Notes: generated from the sequence alone by a model not told the origin. A DNA stretch of 64,000 nt from Pelosinus fermentans DSM 17108 (GCF_000271485.2 NZ_AKVN02000001.1:1182001-1246000); one strand, 5' to 3'; numbered from the stretch's first letter, positions 7,670 through 17,752 are shown. Translations and numbers: made by a program.

Positions 7670-8662
7670 ATGAAAAAAAATATTGTAATCATCGGTACAG
7701 GAGGTACTATTGCTGGCAAAGCTTCTTCTGCAACGGAGACATTGCATTATACTTCGGCGATTCTATCTGTGAATAGTCTGATTCACGAAATTCCAGAAAT
7801 CCATAAGATTGTCCATGTTACAGGAGAGCAGCTTTCGCAAATTGACAGCTGTGATATGACCTGTGGTATATGGCTGCAATTAGCAGCACGTGTGAATGAA
7901 CTGTTAGCGTCTAATAAAGTGGATGGAATCGTTATTACTCATGGCACTGATACGTTAGAGGAAACCGCATATTTTTTGAATTTGGTAATCCAAAGCCAGA
8001 AACCAGTAGTACTGGTTGGTGCTATGCGGCCTGTTACTGCCATGAGTGCTGATGGTCCGATGAATCTTTATAATGCAGTTACTCTTGCAGCCAATGATAA
8101 ATCCATTGGTAAAGGCGTGCTGGTTGCTCTAAATGATACCGTGAATTGCAGCCGCGAAGTTACCAAAACAAATACGATGCTGCAGGATAGTTTTCAAGCT
8201 CCAGATTTGGGATATCTGGGGTATATACAGGGCGGAATTCCTTATTTTTATCGACTTCCAGCACGGAGGCATACACTATGCTCAGAATTTGATTGTAGAG
8301 GAATCACTGATCTGCCTAAAGTTGAAATTATTTACGGCTATGTTGACAGCAGTCCGATCATAGCAGAAGCCGCAGTAAAAGCTGGGGCAAAAGGGCTTAT
8401 TTATGCCGGATTAGGCAATGGAAATATGTCTCAAGATATAAGAAAAGGACTCATCAATATTGAAAAACAAGGTGTTGTTATTGTTAGGAGTACCCGTGTA
8501 AGCAGCGGCATCGTGACCCGCAATGGAGCGGTGCATGATGATGAATATCATTTTGTCGTATCCGATACCTTAAGTCCGCAAAAAGCAAGGATACTTCTTA
8601 TGCTGGCTTTGCTTACCACCAATGATCCCGTGGAAATACAAAGAATGTTTTGGGAGTATTAA
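7670..8662 (+). CDS. ansA: L-asparaginase
   Basis: 330 residues. Hydrolyses L-asparagine to aspartate and ammonia. Both signature blocks are present: TGGTIAG at the N-terminus with the nucleophilic Thr13, and VITHGTDTLEETA near residue 89 with the Thr-Asp pair. No signal peptide, so it is probably cytoplasmic (type I role), although the sequence style SADGPMNLYNAV is shared by type II enzymes. Start ATG 7670 follows AAGGGAGAAG; the upstream in-frame TTG is less likely. No partner gene (ansB/aspartase) is adjacent. Confidence 0.87.
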   Translation: MKKNIVIIGTGGTIAGKASSATETLHYTSAILSVNSLIHEIPEIHKIVHVTGEQLSQIDSCDMTCGIWLQLAARVNELLASNKVDGIVITHGTDTLEETAYFLNLVIQSQKPVVLVGAMRPVTAMSADGPMNLYNAVTLAANDKSIGKGVLVALNDTVNCSREVTKTNTMLQDSFQAPDLGYLGYIQGGIPYFYRLPARRHTLCSEFDCRGITDLPKVEIIYGYVDSSPIIAEAAVKAGAKGLIYAGLGNGNMSQDIRKGLINIEKQGVVIVRSTRVSSGIVTRNGAVHDDEYHFVVSDTLSPQKARILLMLALLTTNDPVEIQRMFWEY

Positions 8663-8695
8663 GAAATTGAAATTATAAGTTTTAGTGGGAATCTG

Positions 8696-8786
8696 GAACC
8701 GCAGAGAACACAGAGTACGCAGAGAACAGAGAGAGCATTTTTATCCTCTCCATCTTTTCTCTGTGTTCTCTGCGCCTCTGTGGTTC
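8696..8786. repeat. Dispersed ~95-bp palindromic repeat, copy 1 (CAGAG type)
   Basis: Long hairpin running from GAACCGCAGAG to CTCTGTGGTTC. Arms are built of CAGAG-containing units about 9-11 bp apart (ACCGCAGAG, CACAGAG, ACGCAGAG). Lies right after the asparaginase gene and could act as its transcript end. Confidence 0.8.
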
Positions 8787-9223
8787 AATTCGTTTTATAG
8801 GAAACTGGTCGTTGTAAAAAGATGTTTTGTGTCGAGGAATGTCTAAAGGGGATAGTTAAAACGCTTTTTATTAGATCATTATTATCCATGTGGATAATGG
8901 ATAATAATTACATAGTGTTATATTGTTATAGAGAGAAGACTATATTTAAGTATGGGCTTTAGACAAGAGGAAATAGTATTCTTTAGATTGCCTTTTACTG
9001 CTGTCTTATGAAAAAGGAGAATGGAGCGATGTTTCCTTTTATGCAGACAGATGTAATATTCAGGAAGAGGAAGTTCCTGAGTTGTATCTAGAATCTCTTC
9101 AATGGATACGTGTTTTTCTAAAGGAAACTGGCAGCTAGTAAGAAGTGGTATTTGATGCGAAGTAATCAAGCAGCTATACAATATCATAAATGAATATTTG
9201 CAAAGTAGGTGAAGGAGGAGAAA
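8787..9223. other. Intergenic region, possible gene remnant
   Basis: No intact gene is supported. On + an open stretch 8984-9137 (frame ending LESLQWIRVFLKETGS) reads like coding sequence but has a stop just upstream and no start, while ATG 8952 (MGFRQEEIVFFRLPF) opens in another frame. A frameshifted ~60-residue remnant is possible. A minus-strand ORF at 8918-9187 has no ribosome site and a biased composition. The leader and promoter of the diguanylate cyclase must also lie here. Confidence 0.3.
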
Positions 9224-10270
9224 ATGAAAGACTTTTATTATGATACGACAACTCCTTTACGCAGAAATTATATATTGTCCAGTCCCCTAGTCATCGCGGT
9301 CATAGTCTTTTTTCTGGCCGCTGCTTTTGCAACCGGGATCATTTGGCAGCTGGAACAAGATCGTATTAAATTTGCCAGAGTGCGTGCCTATGAGATAGTA
9401 AGTGGCTATGCAGATTCAATTAGACACACCAACGAAAGTAGCTTCGCCATCACTCTTTCGCAGCTGGAAAAACAAGGATTTTCCTATGAACTTTGGCGCA
9501 TCCATTCAGACACAAAGCAAAAAGAGATTATTGTTGCATCTACACCTATTTTAATGGGGGACCCCGTAGAAAGAACTGTGCAAGTATCTAACATAACATG
9601 GATACTTAGCGTAACTCCCATCAATGGTTGGGATGATCCTTATGGACTGTCTTTAAAGATGCTGACGGGGCTGATTTTTAGCATATTAGTGGCATGGTTA
9701 GCTAAGTTGATCATTGATTTGAAAAGATACAAGGCAGAGCTGGAGTGTCTTGCCTTTTTTGATACGTTAACAGGTCTTCCCAATCGACGTTTATTATATG
9801 ACCGTCTTAACCAGGCTATCGCCCAGAGTAAGCGAGATAAGAGAATCTTGGCTGTCCGTTATTTAGATCTGGATAATTTTAAATTGGTCAATGATACCTT
9901 AGGCCATGAGAGTGGTGATTGTTTGCTAATCGAGGTAACAAAGCGTTTTAGATCCTGCCTGCGAGAGCAGGATACATTAGCACGGATCGGTGGCGATGAA
10001 TTTGTGCTCCTTTTGCAGAATCTAGAAGAAGCAAATCAGTATAAAGCGGTATTGGAACGTATCTTGAGATCTGCTGCTGACCCGATTATCTTAGGTGATC
10101 AACATGTGATGGCATCCATCAGCATCGGTGTTACTTTATATCCCCAGGATGCCGGTGATCCTGCAACCTTATTACAGCACGCCGATGAAGCGATGTATCA
10201 GGCAAAACGAGACGGCAAGGGAAAAATCTGCTTGTTTGACAAAGAAAATTCTACATTCAAGAAGTGCTAG
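9224..10270 (+). CDS. Membrane diguanylate cyclase (GGDEF)
   Basis: 348 residues from ATG 9224, 4 nt after GGAGGAG (GTG 9209 precedes the ribosome site). Makes c-di-GMP from two GTP. An N-terminal membrane helix (residues ~18-42) and a second (~142-165) enclose a ~100-residue extracytoplasmic sensor of no recognised type. The cytoplasmic GGDEF domain starts DTLTGLPNRRLL, has intact GGDEF at 256-260 and an RxxD product-inhibition site (REQD) five residues before it. There is no EAL domain. It stands alone and ends inside an inverted-repeat element. Confidence 0.88.
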   Translation: MKDFYYDTTTPLRRNYILSSPLVIAVIVFFLAAAFATGIIWQLEQDRIKFARVRAYEIVSGYADSIRHTNESSFAITLSQLEKQGFSYELWRIHSDTKQKEIIVASTPILMGDPVERTVQVSNITWILSVTPINGWDDPYGLSLKMLTGLIFSILVAWLAKLIIDLKRYKAELECLAFFDTLTGLPNRRLLYDRLNQAIAQSKRDKRILAVRYLDLDNFKLVNDTLGHESGDCLLIEVTKRFRSCLREQDTLARIGGDEFVLLLQNLEEANQYKAVLERILRSAADPIILGDQHVMASISIGVTLYPQDAGDPATLLQHADEAMYQAKRDGKGKICLFDKENSTFKKC

Positions 10271-10370
10271 TACCTCATCTGCGTTAAAACTATAGATAAT
10301 TTAGCGAGGATTTTTTGACCTGCAAGGCGGAGGAGCTGCGCAGACCGGGAATCTGTAAGGCAGGTACTAG
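10267..10370. repeat. CTAGTACC-ended inverted-repeat element, copy A
   Basis: Begins CTAGTACCT and ends AGGTACTAG about 104 bp later. The left part (ctagtacct..tctgcgttaaaact.tag) matches the element at 32471. Its first TAG is the stop codon of the diguanylate cyclase. Confidence 0.55.
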
Positions 10371-10401
10371 CCAAGGTCAGCGGTGTATTCGGATAAAAAT
10401 T

Positions 10402-10439
10402 GTTACGCATCGGACTTTCGATGACGTAGCGATTTTTTT
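10402..10439 (+). terminator. Intrinsic terminator
   Basis: GTTACGCATCG / CGATG-a-CGTAGC stem (one bulged A), then GATTTTTTT. Terminates transcripts from the diguanylate cyclase gene. Confidence 0.75.
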
Positions 10440-10557
10440 ATGGTGTAAGAAGGTAAATACTTTAAAATGACGAAACTTTATCAATAAAAGTAAGATTGTG
10501 TATAATCCTTGAAATAATTACTATTTTTATATAGATAATAGGAAGGACTGTTTAAAG

Positions 10558-11076
10558 ATGACACGTAAATATGAATTTAAATGGGATCTTTTGGGAGATG
10601 TTGTTGAGGGACGGCCCAATCTTGGCCCTATGGTGCACATAGAAGCGTATCGGTTGATGCAATATTGCTTCCGGGACATTTTAGAAAAAAACTTTGGTAC
10701 CGAAAGAGCAGATCAGCTTTTTTTTGAGTCGGGACAATTGGCTGGAGTACAGTTTTATAAGAATTTAATAAAAGAAGCCTCTAGTTTTAATGATTTTATA
10801 AAGACATTACAAGCCACCTTAGTTGAGAAGGGAATTGGAATACTAAGGATGGAGGAAGTCGATTTAGATAAAGGAAAATTCGTCATTAGCATATTTGAGG
10901 ATCTGGATTGCTCTGGATTGCCAGAACTAGATTATGAATTTTGCAGATATGATGAGGGCTTTATTGCGGGTTTATTAGAAGCTTTTACAGGACATCGGTT
11001 TAATGTTAAAGAAATTGATTGCTGGTGCACAGGAGATCGTACCTGTCGTTTTGTTGCAGAAATTATTAACGATTAA
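10558..11076 (+). CDS. V4R-domain protein
   Basis: 172 residues. The C-terminal half is a V4R (4-vinyl reductase) domain, a small-molecule-binding fold, with its Cys-rich end CWCTGDRTCRF and the helix EFCRYDEGFIAGLLEAF before it. The N-terminal half (LGPMVHIEAYRLMQYCFRDIL) is typical of V4R proteins found alone or ahead of regulators. ATG follows GGAAGGAC. It lies 46 bp before the PAS-PucR regulator, so the two probably form one unit in which the V4R protein senses a ligand and the partner responds; this is inference. The ligand is unknown. Confidence 0.8.
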   Translation: MTRKYEFKWDLLGDVVEGRPNLGPMVHIEAYRLMQYCFRDILEKNFGTERADQLFFESGQLAGVQFYKNLIKEASSFNDFIKTLQATLVEKGIGILRMEEVDLDKGKFVISIFEDLDCSGLPELDYEFCRYDEGFIAGLLEAFTGHRFNVKEIDCWCTGDRTCRFVAEIIND

Positions 11077-11122
11077 TATTGTTTTGTGCAGTTAGTAGTT
11101 AACGGCGTCAGGGGGATTGAAG

Positions 11123-12724
11123 GTGAAACATACAGAAACCATTGAATTGCTGTTACATGATCTATTAAGAAAGCGTGGCAAACCAGCATTTTTAATTGAT
11201 GAACTTAATGATCATCCGGCTATTTTACAATTAATTGAAGAACTTATGACTATTCGAGAATTCACTTATGGCATATCCAATGGTGATTTATCCCAGAATT
11301 TAAGCATGAAGGGATATTGGGCTGGAGCATTAAAGGCATTACAGTCTAATTTGCGGCATTTAACCTGGCAGACGAGTATGATTGCTTCAGGCGATTTTAA
11401 TCAGCGTATTGATTTTATGGGTGATTTTTCTGCATCCTTTAACATCATGATACAAAGGTTAAAGCAAGCAGAAGAAAATGAAAAAAAATATATGTCGGAA
11501 TTAAAGAAGCGTGAGGTTCAGCTTAAGGAAAGTGAGCAAAAGTATCGACTCATTGCTGAGAATATGGATGACATGATCGTACTTATGGATGATGATAGGA
11601 AGGTTATCTACTGCAGTCCATCCATTGAGAGACTACTCGGCTATTCGGCAGCGGATTTTATTGAATTATCTTTAACGGAGCAAGTGCTGCCTTTTATTGG
11701 TATACAATTAGGCAAGATGGCTGGACAAGAAGGGGGAGACCCTCCTGTGCTTATGGAAGTAGAGCAGCAGCGTAAAGATGGAGAAATCATTTGGCTGGAA
11801 TCATTAATAAGTACCGCTAAGGATGAAGAGGGACAGAATATGGGATTTCTTTGTGTAATCCGAAATATTACACAAAGAAAATTGGCGGAAAATGATTTGC
11901 AGCAATCCTATGAGCGAAGGTTAAAAAATGATTTCTTTACGAAACTTTTAAATGGTGATATCGGAATCGAGTCAGATGCTTACAATCATGCTTATCGATT
12001 AGGAATTCAACTTCCTAATCATTTTTCGTTATATTTTCTGAGTATTGATGATAGTGGTAGTTTTCTTAGTGAAGTCAATGCATTAGAGCAGAGGCAGAAA
12101 AATATGGATATACTGATTGATCAGCTTACGAATCAAGAGACTACGATTGCCTGGGAAGTTTCTGAAGGTATTGGCATATTGAGTGCTATGTGTGATTCTT
12201 CTTACCATAAATCCAAAGAGATACAAATAGCAGAATCTTATATTGACCTTGTAGCATTATCCTTTCCCGGCTTACAAGCTCACATTGGTATCGCCGACTA
12301 TTTTGAGTCGTTAACACACGTCGCCCTTCGATTTAAGCATGCCCAATCAGCAGTACGCATTGGCAAAAGGATTTGGAAGCAGCAGAAGGTGTATCATTTT
12401 GACGATTGTGGTGTATATCAAGTTTTAATTCCCTTTGCTGACTCAGATGAATCCGAGGTATTTGTTAAGAAAACATTAGGACCTTTACTTGAATATGATC
12501 AGAAAAATCAAACTGAATTAGTTGATACACTGGAGAAGATTTTATCGGGGCTTAGCTTGAAGGAAGTTGGAAAACAGACGTTCTTTCATTATAAAACCAT
12601 TCAAAATAGGAAACAAAGGATAGAAAGCATATTGAAGGTATCACTTGATTCAGCAGAAGTACGTATGATGCTTGGTACAGCGATACATCTTCTGAAAATT
12701 GTTCAGGTCAAGGCCGATCTTTAA
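11123..12724 (+). CDS. PAS-domain regulator with PucR/CdaR-type C-terminal HTH
   Basis: 533 residues from GTG 11123 (about 7 nt after AGGGGG; the TTG at 11117 abuts it). Layout: an N-terminal ~90-residue helical part, a HAMP-like stretch (MIASGDFNQRIDFMGDFS), a coiled coil, one PAS domain (~140-255, ending FLCVIRNITQRK), a GGDEF-like CdaR middle region and a C-terminal PucR-type helix-turn-helix (LSLKEVGKQTFFHYKTIQNRKQRIE). No membrane helix, so it is cytoplasmic. Likely a ligand-responsive transcription regulator working with the preceding V4R protein; targets unknown. Confidence 0.78.
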   Translation: MKHTETIELLLHDLLRKRGKPAFLIDELNDHPAILQLIEELMTIREFTYGISNGDLSQNLSMKGYWAGALKALQSNLRHLTWQTSMIASGDFNQRIDFMGDFSASFNIMIQRLKQAEENEKKYMSELKKREVQLKESEQKYRLIAENMDDMIVLMDDDRKVIYCSPSIERLLGYSAADFIELSLTEQVLPFIGIQLGKMAGQEGGDPPVLMEVEQQRKDGEIIWLESLISTAKDEEGQNMGFLCVIRNITQRKLAENDLQQSYERRLKNDFFTKLLNGDIGIESDAYNHAYRLGIQLPNHFSLYFLSIDDSGSFLSEVNALEQRQKNMDILIDQLTNQETTIAWEVSEGIGILSAMCDSSYHKSKEIQIAESYIDLVALSFPGLQAHIGIADYFESLTHVALRFKHAQSAVRIGKRIWKQQKVYHFDDCGVYQVLIPFADSDESEVFVKKTLGPLLEYDQKNQTELVDTLEKILSGLSLKEVGKQTFFHYKTIQNRKQRIESILKVSLDSAEVRMMLGTAIHLLKIVQVKADL

Positions 12725-12769
12725 ATTATAAAGACCAGCACCGATAGGGTGCTGGTCTTTATAATTTAA
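12721..12769. terminator. Long bidirectional terminator holding both stop codons
   Basis: Perfect 22-bp stem with a 5-nt loop (GATAG). Core AAGACCAGCACC / GGTGCTGGTCTT, AT-rich outer arms. Its outer TTAA/TTAA ends supply the stop codons of the convergent PAS-PucR and DeoR genes. Confidence 0.9.
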
Positions 12770-13521
12770 TAAATGACCTTGACATTATGTGTATTAAAAA
12801 GTTCCAGCCAATTAGGATCTGGTTCTTGGTCAGTAACAATATAGTCAATATCACTAAAATCGAATAACTTTATGAAAGCTGTTTTGTCAAATTTCGTATG
12901 ATCGACAAGTAAAATGACGATTTCGGCTTGCTTGATCATTCTTCTTTTAAATTCGCTTTCTGGTTCATTGGATTCCATAATTCCATTATCGAAGGATAAA
13001 CCTTTGCAGCTCATTACAGCCATGTTCACATAGTAATTTTGCAATGCATTTTGTGCGACGGATCCGACTAAGGCAAGGGAATGAGCCCGAAGGGTTCCAC
13101 CGGTAGAAATAATATTAAAATTAGAGCTGATGAAATCATAAGGAATTTTTACAGAATTGGTAATGATGGTAATTCCCTTCTTTTTTTGAAGAGCGTGTAG
13201 TAATTCCAAGCATGTTGTACTGGCATCAATCATAATGGTGTCATTATCATGAATTAAAGTGGCTGCTTTCAAAGAAATATTTTGTTTCATTTCATGGTTC
13301 ATAGACGTTCTTGTCTGAAAGGGCAGATCTTCGAGTGTATATTGATTTAGAACGGCGCCTCCGTAAGTACGGGTTAATATCCCTTCATTCTCTAACTTTT
13401 CTAGATCCCGGCGGATGGTTTCTTCTGTAACTTTGAATAATTGACTTAAGTTGGATACATACACTTTTTTGTCGTCTTGAATTAATTTAATAATTCTTTG
13501 CCGACGTTCAATTCCAAGCAT
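12766..13521 (-). CDS. DeoR-family transcriptional regulator of the rhamnose operon
   Basis: 251 residues from ATG 13521, 7 nt after GGAGG. N-terminal DeoR HTH (ERRQRIIKLIQDDKKVYVSNLSQLF... TEETIRRDLEKLENEGILTRTYGGAVL) and C-terminal sugar-phosphate-isomerase-like effector domain (IMIDASTTCLELL... VDHTKFDKTAF). Divergent from rhaB across 455 bp, the usual place for the rhamnose repressor (DeoR-type RhaR in Bacilli). The inducer is probably a phosphorylated intermediate such as L-rhamnulose-1-phosphate; inferred from family. Confidence 0.82.
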   Translation of the reverse strand: MLGIERRQRIIKLIQDDKKVYVSNLSQLFKVTEETIRRDLEKLENEGILTRTYGGAVLNQYTLEDLPFQTRTSMNHEMKQNISLKAATLIHDNDTIMIDASTTCLELLHALQKKKGITIITNSVKIPYDFISSNFNIISTGGTLRAHSLALVGSVAQNALQNYYVNMAVMSCKGLSFDNGIMESNEPESEFKRRMIKQAEIVILLVDHTKFDKTAFIKLFDFSDIDYIVTDQEPDPNWLELFNTHNVKVIY

Positions 13522-13833
13522 CAAGCTTCCTCCTTTGGATTTGCTGAAATGACAGTTTTCAAGATAATTTTAGTATAATGGCATTTGAGATAAAAAACAA
13601 ACAAAAATCTGTTTTCTAGTGGGAATAAAGAATTGAAATAGGAAAAAGAAGAAAAAAGAAGAGGGAGAAATATAGAATAAAGTTTCTTGAAATCAGGTAT
13701 ATATGGAAGAAGATTGGTTTTAATTCTCAATTTAAAAATCAAAAATAGCAGAAACAGTTCAGCAAATAAAGAATCTGGATTATGATTTAAATGTATGAAT
13801 AAAAGAAAAAAGAAGAAAAAACAATAAAAAATA
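13522..13833. other. Purine-rich intergenic region between deoR gene and rhaB
   Basis: On + this stretch is strongly A/G-rich (aaaagaagaaaaaag and similar), producing a spurious Phe/Leu-rich minus-strand ORF. It must hold the DeoR-gene promoter and operator sites, but no clear palindrome or repeat was identified. Confidence 0.4.
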
Positions 13834-13861
13834 TTGACAATACAGAAAATCGTGATAGAAT
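13834..13861 (+). promoter_or_regulatory. Sigma-70-type promoter of the rhamnose operon
   Basis: TTGACA at 13834-13839 and TAGAAT at 13856-13861 with a 16-bp spacer, about 115 bp before rhaB. Confidence 0.65.
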
Positions 13862-13976
13862 AAAAACAAAAATATGAGGAAAATAATGGGAGGAATAAGA
13901 AAGCTAATTCATAAAATAAAAGAATGAAAAGTAAGAGATAGTAGGTGGGAGATGTGCAAATTAAAGGATGGTGTTG

Positions 13977-15440
13977 ATGAAAAAGCATATTGCAGTGGAC
14001 ATCGGAGCCTCAAGTGGGCGCTTAGTAGTGGGAACCTATGAGAATGGAAAGATTCTTTTAAAGGAATTTTACCGTTTTCCTAATGGAATTGAAGAGCAAA
14101 ATGGCAATTATTTTTGGAATATTGAAAAAATAATAAATGAAATTGTCAATGGCCTAAAAGCGGCAAAAAAAGAGGGCATTGATGAATGTACCTTAGGTAT
14201 TGATACCTGGGGTGTGGATTATGCATTGATCGACGTGGATGGCAATCGGATTCAGGAAATCTATGCGTATCGTGATGAACGGACTAAAACTGCTATTGAA
14301 AAGATAAAAAAACAAAAGTCCTTGAAAGACATTTACAAAAAGATTGGAATTCAATTTTTAAGTTTTAATACTTTATTTCAGCTGTATGCCCATGATCAGG
14401 AAGAATTGATGAAGGCACATAAAATATTACTGGTACCAGATTATTTATATTATCGTTTATCAGGAAGGCTGATTAGCGAGAAAACGAATGCTTCTACCAC
14501 CCAATTGTTAAATCTGGAGACAAAAGAGTATGATGAAGAGCTGCTGCAGCTGATTGGCGTGAAACGCGAGCAGTTTGAAACTCTGACCGAACCTGGAGAA
14601 TTCTTAGGACCCGTTAGGGAATCCATCATAAAAGAGCATGATATACCTCAATGCGAATTAATCTGTGTAGCAACTCATGATACGGCTTCTGCAGTTCTTG
14701 GGGTTCCAGGAGCAGAGAAACATTTTGCATATCTTTGCAGCGGGACTTGGTCATTGATGGGGGTAGAAAATAGGTATCCCATAGCAAATGAACAATCCTA
14801 TAGTATGAATTATACAAATGAGTGGGGTGCCTATGGTACCTATCGCTTTTTGAAAAATATTATGGGACTTTGGCTCATTCAAGAAGTCCGTCGTCAGCTT
14901 GAAAAGGAGTATTCTTTTGCAGATCTAGTTATGGAAGCGAAGAAAATAAAACCCTTTCAATTTCTAATTGACTGTAATGATGAATGTTTTCTAAAACCGG
15001 AAAATATGGTGCTTGAAGTGCAGCATTATTGTCAAAAATCTGGACAATCGGTACCACAAACAGCAGGAGAATTAGCACGATGTATTTTTGACAGTCTTGC
15101 ATTGATGTATCGCAAGACATTAAAAGAACTTGCTTTGCTGAATGAATATCCGATTCATTCGCTGCATGTAGTTGGTGGTGGGGTGCAAAATGAAATGCTT
15201 TGTCAGCTCACGGCTGATGTTGCAGAACTTCCCGTTATTGCAGGTCCCATTGAATCCACTGCCCTTGGCAATATTATCGTGCAGATGATTAGTTGTGGTG
15301 AAATCGCAGATGCAGCAGAAGCACGAAAGGTGACTCGGGAGTCTTTTCCGATTACAATCTATCAGCCTGCTCCGGTACATCAGCTTGAGAGAATCGTTAA
15401 GCAGTTTATACAGCTGACCTCTGGCGGATTAGAGAGATAA
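13977..15440 (+). CDS. rhaB: L-rhamnulokinase
   Basis: 487 residues. Phosphorylates L-rhamnulose to L-rhamnulose-1-phosphate with ATP. FGGY-kinase fold: N-terminal [13 protein letters not shown] with the RhaB-type NYFWNIEKI block, [29 protein letters not shown], then SGTWSLMG and the C-terminal [10 protein letters not shown] motif near the nucleotide site. Start ATG 13977 lies 8 nt after AAAGGA; the ATG at 13968 is inside that site. First gene of the rha operon; rhaA follows after 52 bp. Confidence 0.93.
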   Translation: MKKHIAVDIGASSGRLVVGTYENGKILLKEFYRFPNGIEEQNGNYFWNIEKIINEIVNGLKAAKKEGIDECTLGIDTWGVDYALIDVDGNRIQEIYAYRDERTKTAIEKIKKQKSLKDIYKKIGIQFLSFNTLFQLYAHDQEELMKAHKILLVPDYLYYRLSGRLISEKTNASTTQLLNLETKEYDEELLQLIGVKREQFETLTEPGEFLGPVRESIIKEHDIPQCELICVATHDTASAVLGVPGAEKHFAYLCSGTWSLMGVENRYPIANEQSYSMNYTNEWGAYGTYRFLKNIMGLWLIQEVRRQLEKEYSFADLVMEAKKIKPFQFLIDCNDECFLKPENMVLEVQHYCQKSGQSVPQTAGELARCIFDSLALMYRKTLKELALLNEYPIHSLHVVGGGVQNEMLCQLTADVAELPVIAGPIESTALGNIIVQMISCGEIADAAEARKVTRESFPITIYQPAPVHQLERIVKQFIQLTSGGLER

Positions 15441-15492
15441 ACAGCCAGAGGAAAGAGGCTGTCATTATGCAAGAAACAAGGAGGGAATCAAA

Positions 15493-16746
15493 ATGAGTAC
15501 TGCAATACAAAACCAGTATCAAGCTGCAAAAGTCCTTTATAGTGGCTTTGGAATTGATGTGGACAGAGTGCTGGAAACATTAAGCCGAGTGAAAATCTCC
15601 ATACATTGCTGGCAGGGAGACGATGTACACGGATTCTTAAGAAATGAAGCATTATCCGGAGGCATTTCTGTGACGGGCAACTATCCAGGAGCAGCTCGAA
15701 CGCCTCAAGAGCTTCGCTGCGATTTAGAAAAAGCGCTTTCTATGATTCCAGGAAAGCATAAAGTTAATTTACATGCTATTTATGCAGATACAAAAGAACA
15801 AGTAGATTTGGATCAATTGGAGCCCAGACATTTCGAGACCTGGGTAGAATGGGCAAAAAAGCAGGGACTCGGTCTGGATTTTAATCCAACTTGTTTTTCT
15901 CATCCTAAATTTCAAGATGGATTTAGTATCAGCCATCCCAATCCTGAGATTCAGGAATTCTGGATCAAACATTGTAAAGTTTCTCGAAAAATAGCAGAAT
16001 ATTTTGGCAGGGAACTACAGCAGACCTGTGTTACTAATTTTTGGTTTCCCGATGGTTTTAAGGATGTGCCTATTGATCGTATGGCACCTAGAAAACGGAT
16101 GAAAGAAGCTCTTGATAAAGTGTTTGCGGAAAAAATAGATCCCCAGTTTAATGTGGATGCAGTAGAAAGTAAGCTTTTCGGTATCGGATCAGAAAGCTAC
16201 GTAGTAGGCTCCCATGAGTTCTGCATGAGTTATGCTCTTAAAAATAATAAAGTCATTTGTCTGGATGCAGGACATTTTCATCCGACGGAAACCATTTCTA
16301 ATAAACTCTCAGCGTTAGCACTATTTGATACACAGATTTTATTGCATGTCAGTCGCCCTGTACGCTGGGATAGCGATCATGTTGTCATTATGGATGATGA
16401 ACTGCAAGAAATCGCTAAAGAATTAGTCCGTAATCAATTATTAGATAAAGTGCATATTGGGTTAGATTACTTCGATGCCAGTATCAATCGCATTGCTGCA
16501 TGGATCATTGGCTCGCGCAACATGATTAAAGCACTGCTTCGTGCCATGTTAGAGCCGACAGATATGCTGAGAAAGGCAGAACTAGGGGCTGATTTTACGA
16601 CTCGCCTGGCCATTTTAGAAGAACTAAAATCCTATCCTTTTGGTGCGGTTTGGGATTACTATTGTCAGCAAAATCAGGTTCCTGTGCGAGAAGCCTGGCT
16701 TACAGAAGTAAAACAATATGAGGCAGAGGTATTGCAGAAACGCTAA
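15493..16746 (+). CDS. rhaA: L-rhamnose isomerase
   Basis: 417 residues, normal length. Metal-dependent (Mn) TIM-barrel enzyme that interconverts L-rhamnose and L-rhamnulose. Diagnostic stretches: [43 protein letters not shown] and [12 protein letters not shown]; the Asp/Glu/His residues in the last two supply metal ligands in the family. ATG follows AAGGAGGG. A MITE-like element is inserted between this gene and rhaD. Confidence 0.95.
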   Translation: MSTAIQNQYQAAKVLYSGFGIDVDRVLETLSRVKISIHCWQGDDVHGFLRNEALSGGISVTGNYPGAARTPQELRCDLEKALSMIPGKHKVNLHAIYADTKEQVDLDQLEPRHFETWVEWAKKQGLGLDFNPTCFSHPKFQDGFSISHPNPEIQEFWIKHCKVSRKIAEYFGRELQQTCVTNFWFPDGFKDVPIDRMAPRKRMKEALDKVFAEKIDPQFNVDAVESKLFGIGSESYVVGSHEFCMSYALKNNKVICLDAGHFHPTETISNKLSALALFDTQILLHVSRPVRWDSDHVVIMDDELQEIAKELVRNQLLDKVHIGLDYFDASINRIAAWIIGSRNMIKALLRAMLEPTDMLRKAELGADFTTRLAILEELKSYPFGAVWDYYCQQNQVPVREAWLTEVKQYEAEVLQKR

Positions 16747-16757
16747 TTACATAAAGA

Positions 16758-16898
16758 GTAGTCTATCGGAAAATCTCATTTAGGACGGCAAAGGATGAGC
16801 ATAGCTAACGCTTCGCCGTTGTACTTAACCTACGCTTATAGTTATGCTCATCCTTTGCCTGTCTGTGGCTATAGATAGTTGCTTTCGAAAGAAACTGC
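16758..16898. repeat. MITE-like ~140-bp element, copy 1
   Basis: Ends are GTAGTCT and AGAAACTGC (imperfect terminal inverted repeat), flanked by AAAGA on both sides (16753-16757 and 16899-16903), as from target duplication. Inside is a long inverted repeat whose arms carry GGATGAGCATA and TATGCTCATCC. No ORF. Same family as 38639-38774. It separates rhaA from rhaD and leaves the rhaD ribosome site just outside. Confidence 0.75.
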
Positions 16899-16921
16899 AA
16901 AGAGTAATGGGAGGAATGGAT

Positions 16922-17752
16922 ATGAGTTTTATGATTGAGCATGAAATCCCTTTTGTGAGAGAGATGATGGAAGTTACCCGCAACCTGTGGGAAATGGGCT
17001 GGGGAGAACGTAATGGGGGGAATATTAGCTATCTGCTTAGGGAGGACATTGTAAAACAACACATGAATGTGCTGGATATAAAACGCAGTGTGGCTTTGCC
17101 CTTTCCTGTTCCGGAATTGGCAGGCAAATACTTTATTGTGACGGGGACGGGAAAATATTTTAAAAATGTAGTCATGAACCCAGAGGAAAATTTGGGCGTG
17201 CTTCGGGTTAATCGTGATGGAAATGGAATTGAAATCTTATGGGGCTATAAAGACGGTGGTTTGCCAACCAGTGAATTAGCGGCACATTTTATGAGTCATA
17301 TCGAGCGTTTGAAAAAAGATGAAAATCACCGTGTTATTATGCATACTCATGCAACGAATGTACTGGCGATGACCTTTGTACATGATCTTGATGAAAAAAA
17401 AATCACGAAAACCTTGTGGCAGATGTGTACAGAATGTTTGATTGTTTTTCCCGATGGTATTGGAGTCATCCCATGGATTGTTCCAGGGACTAACGAAATT
17501 GGAAAAAGTACAGCTCAAAAAATGCAGGATTTTCGTTTAGTCATCTGGCCTCAGCATGGAATTTTCGGTGCAGGCAGAACCATGGATGAAACTTTTGGTT
17601 TGATTGAAACAGTTGAAAAAGCAGCGCAAATTTATATGTTAATCAGCTCTCATCAAGGCGGAGTGCAGCAAAGTCTTACCGATCAGGAATTAATTGATTT
17701 GGCAAAAGAATTTGGCGTGAAACCGGCAGCTGGAGTATTAGATATTCGGTAA
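16922..17752 (+). CDS. rhaD: L-rhamnulose-1-phosphate aldolase
   Basis: 276 residues from ATG 16922, 7 nt after GGGAGG (upstream in-frame starts run into the inserted repeat). Class II zinc aldolase splitting rhamnulose-1-phosphate into DHAP and L-lactaldehyde. Zn ligands are seen as [11 protein letters not shown] (two His) and [10 protein letters not shown] (third His); [10 protein letters not shown] holds the catalytic Glu region and GTGKYFKN the phosphate-binding part. Third enzyme of the rha operon; the importer genes follow. Confidence 0.93.
   Translation: MSFMIEHEIPFVREMMEVTRNLWEMGWGERNGGNISYLLREDIVKQHMNVLDIKRSVALPFPVPELAGKYFIVTGTGKYFKNVVMNPEENLGVLRVNRDGNGIEILWGYKDGGLPTSELAAHFMSHIERLKKDENHRVIMHTHATNVLAMTFVHDLDEKKITKTLWQMCTECLIVFPDGIGVIPWIVPGTNEIGKSTAQKMQDFRLVIWPQHGIFGAGRTMDETFGLIETVEKAAQIYMLISSHQGGVQQSLTDQELIDLAKEFGVKPAAGVLDIR

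Noticed and set aside
7408-7719. Minus-strand ORF over the DUF5665 and asparaginase gene starts
   Set aside because: Runs antisense to two well-supported genes; composition and start lack support.
8918-9187. 89-residue minus-strand ORF before the diguanylate cyclase
   Set aside because: No ribosome site, no recognisable domain and biased composition; treated as intergenic.
13521-13988. 155-residue minus-strand ORF rich in Phe, Leu and Tyr
   Set aside because: It is the reverse of a purine-rich intergenic stretch upstream of rhaB, has no ribosome site and overlaps the rha promoter.
16844-16921. N-terminal extension of RhaD reaching into the repeat element
   Set aside because: The extra residues come from the MITE-like element; the ribosome site points to ATG 16922 and the resulting length suits the family.
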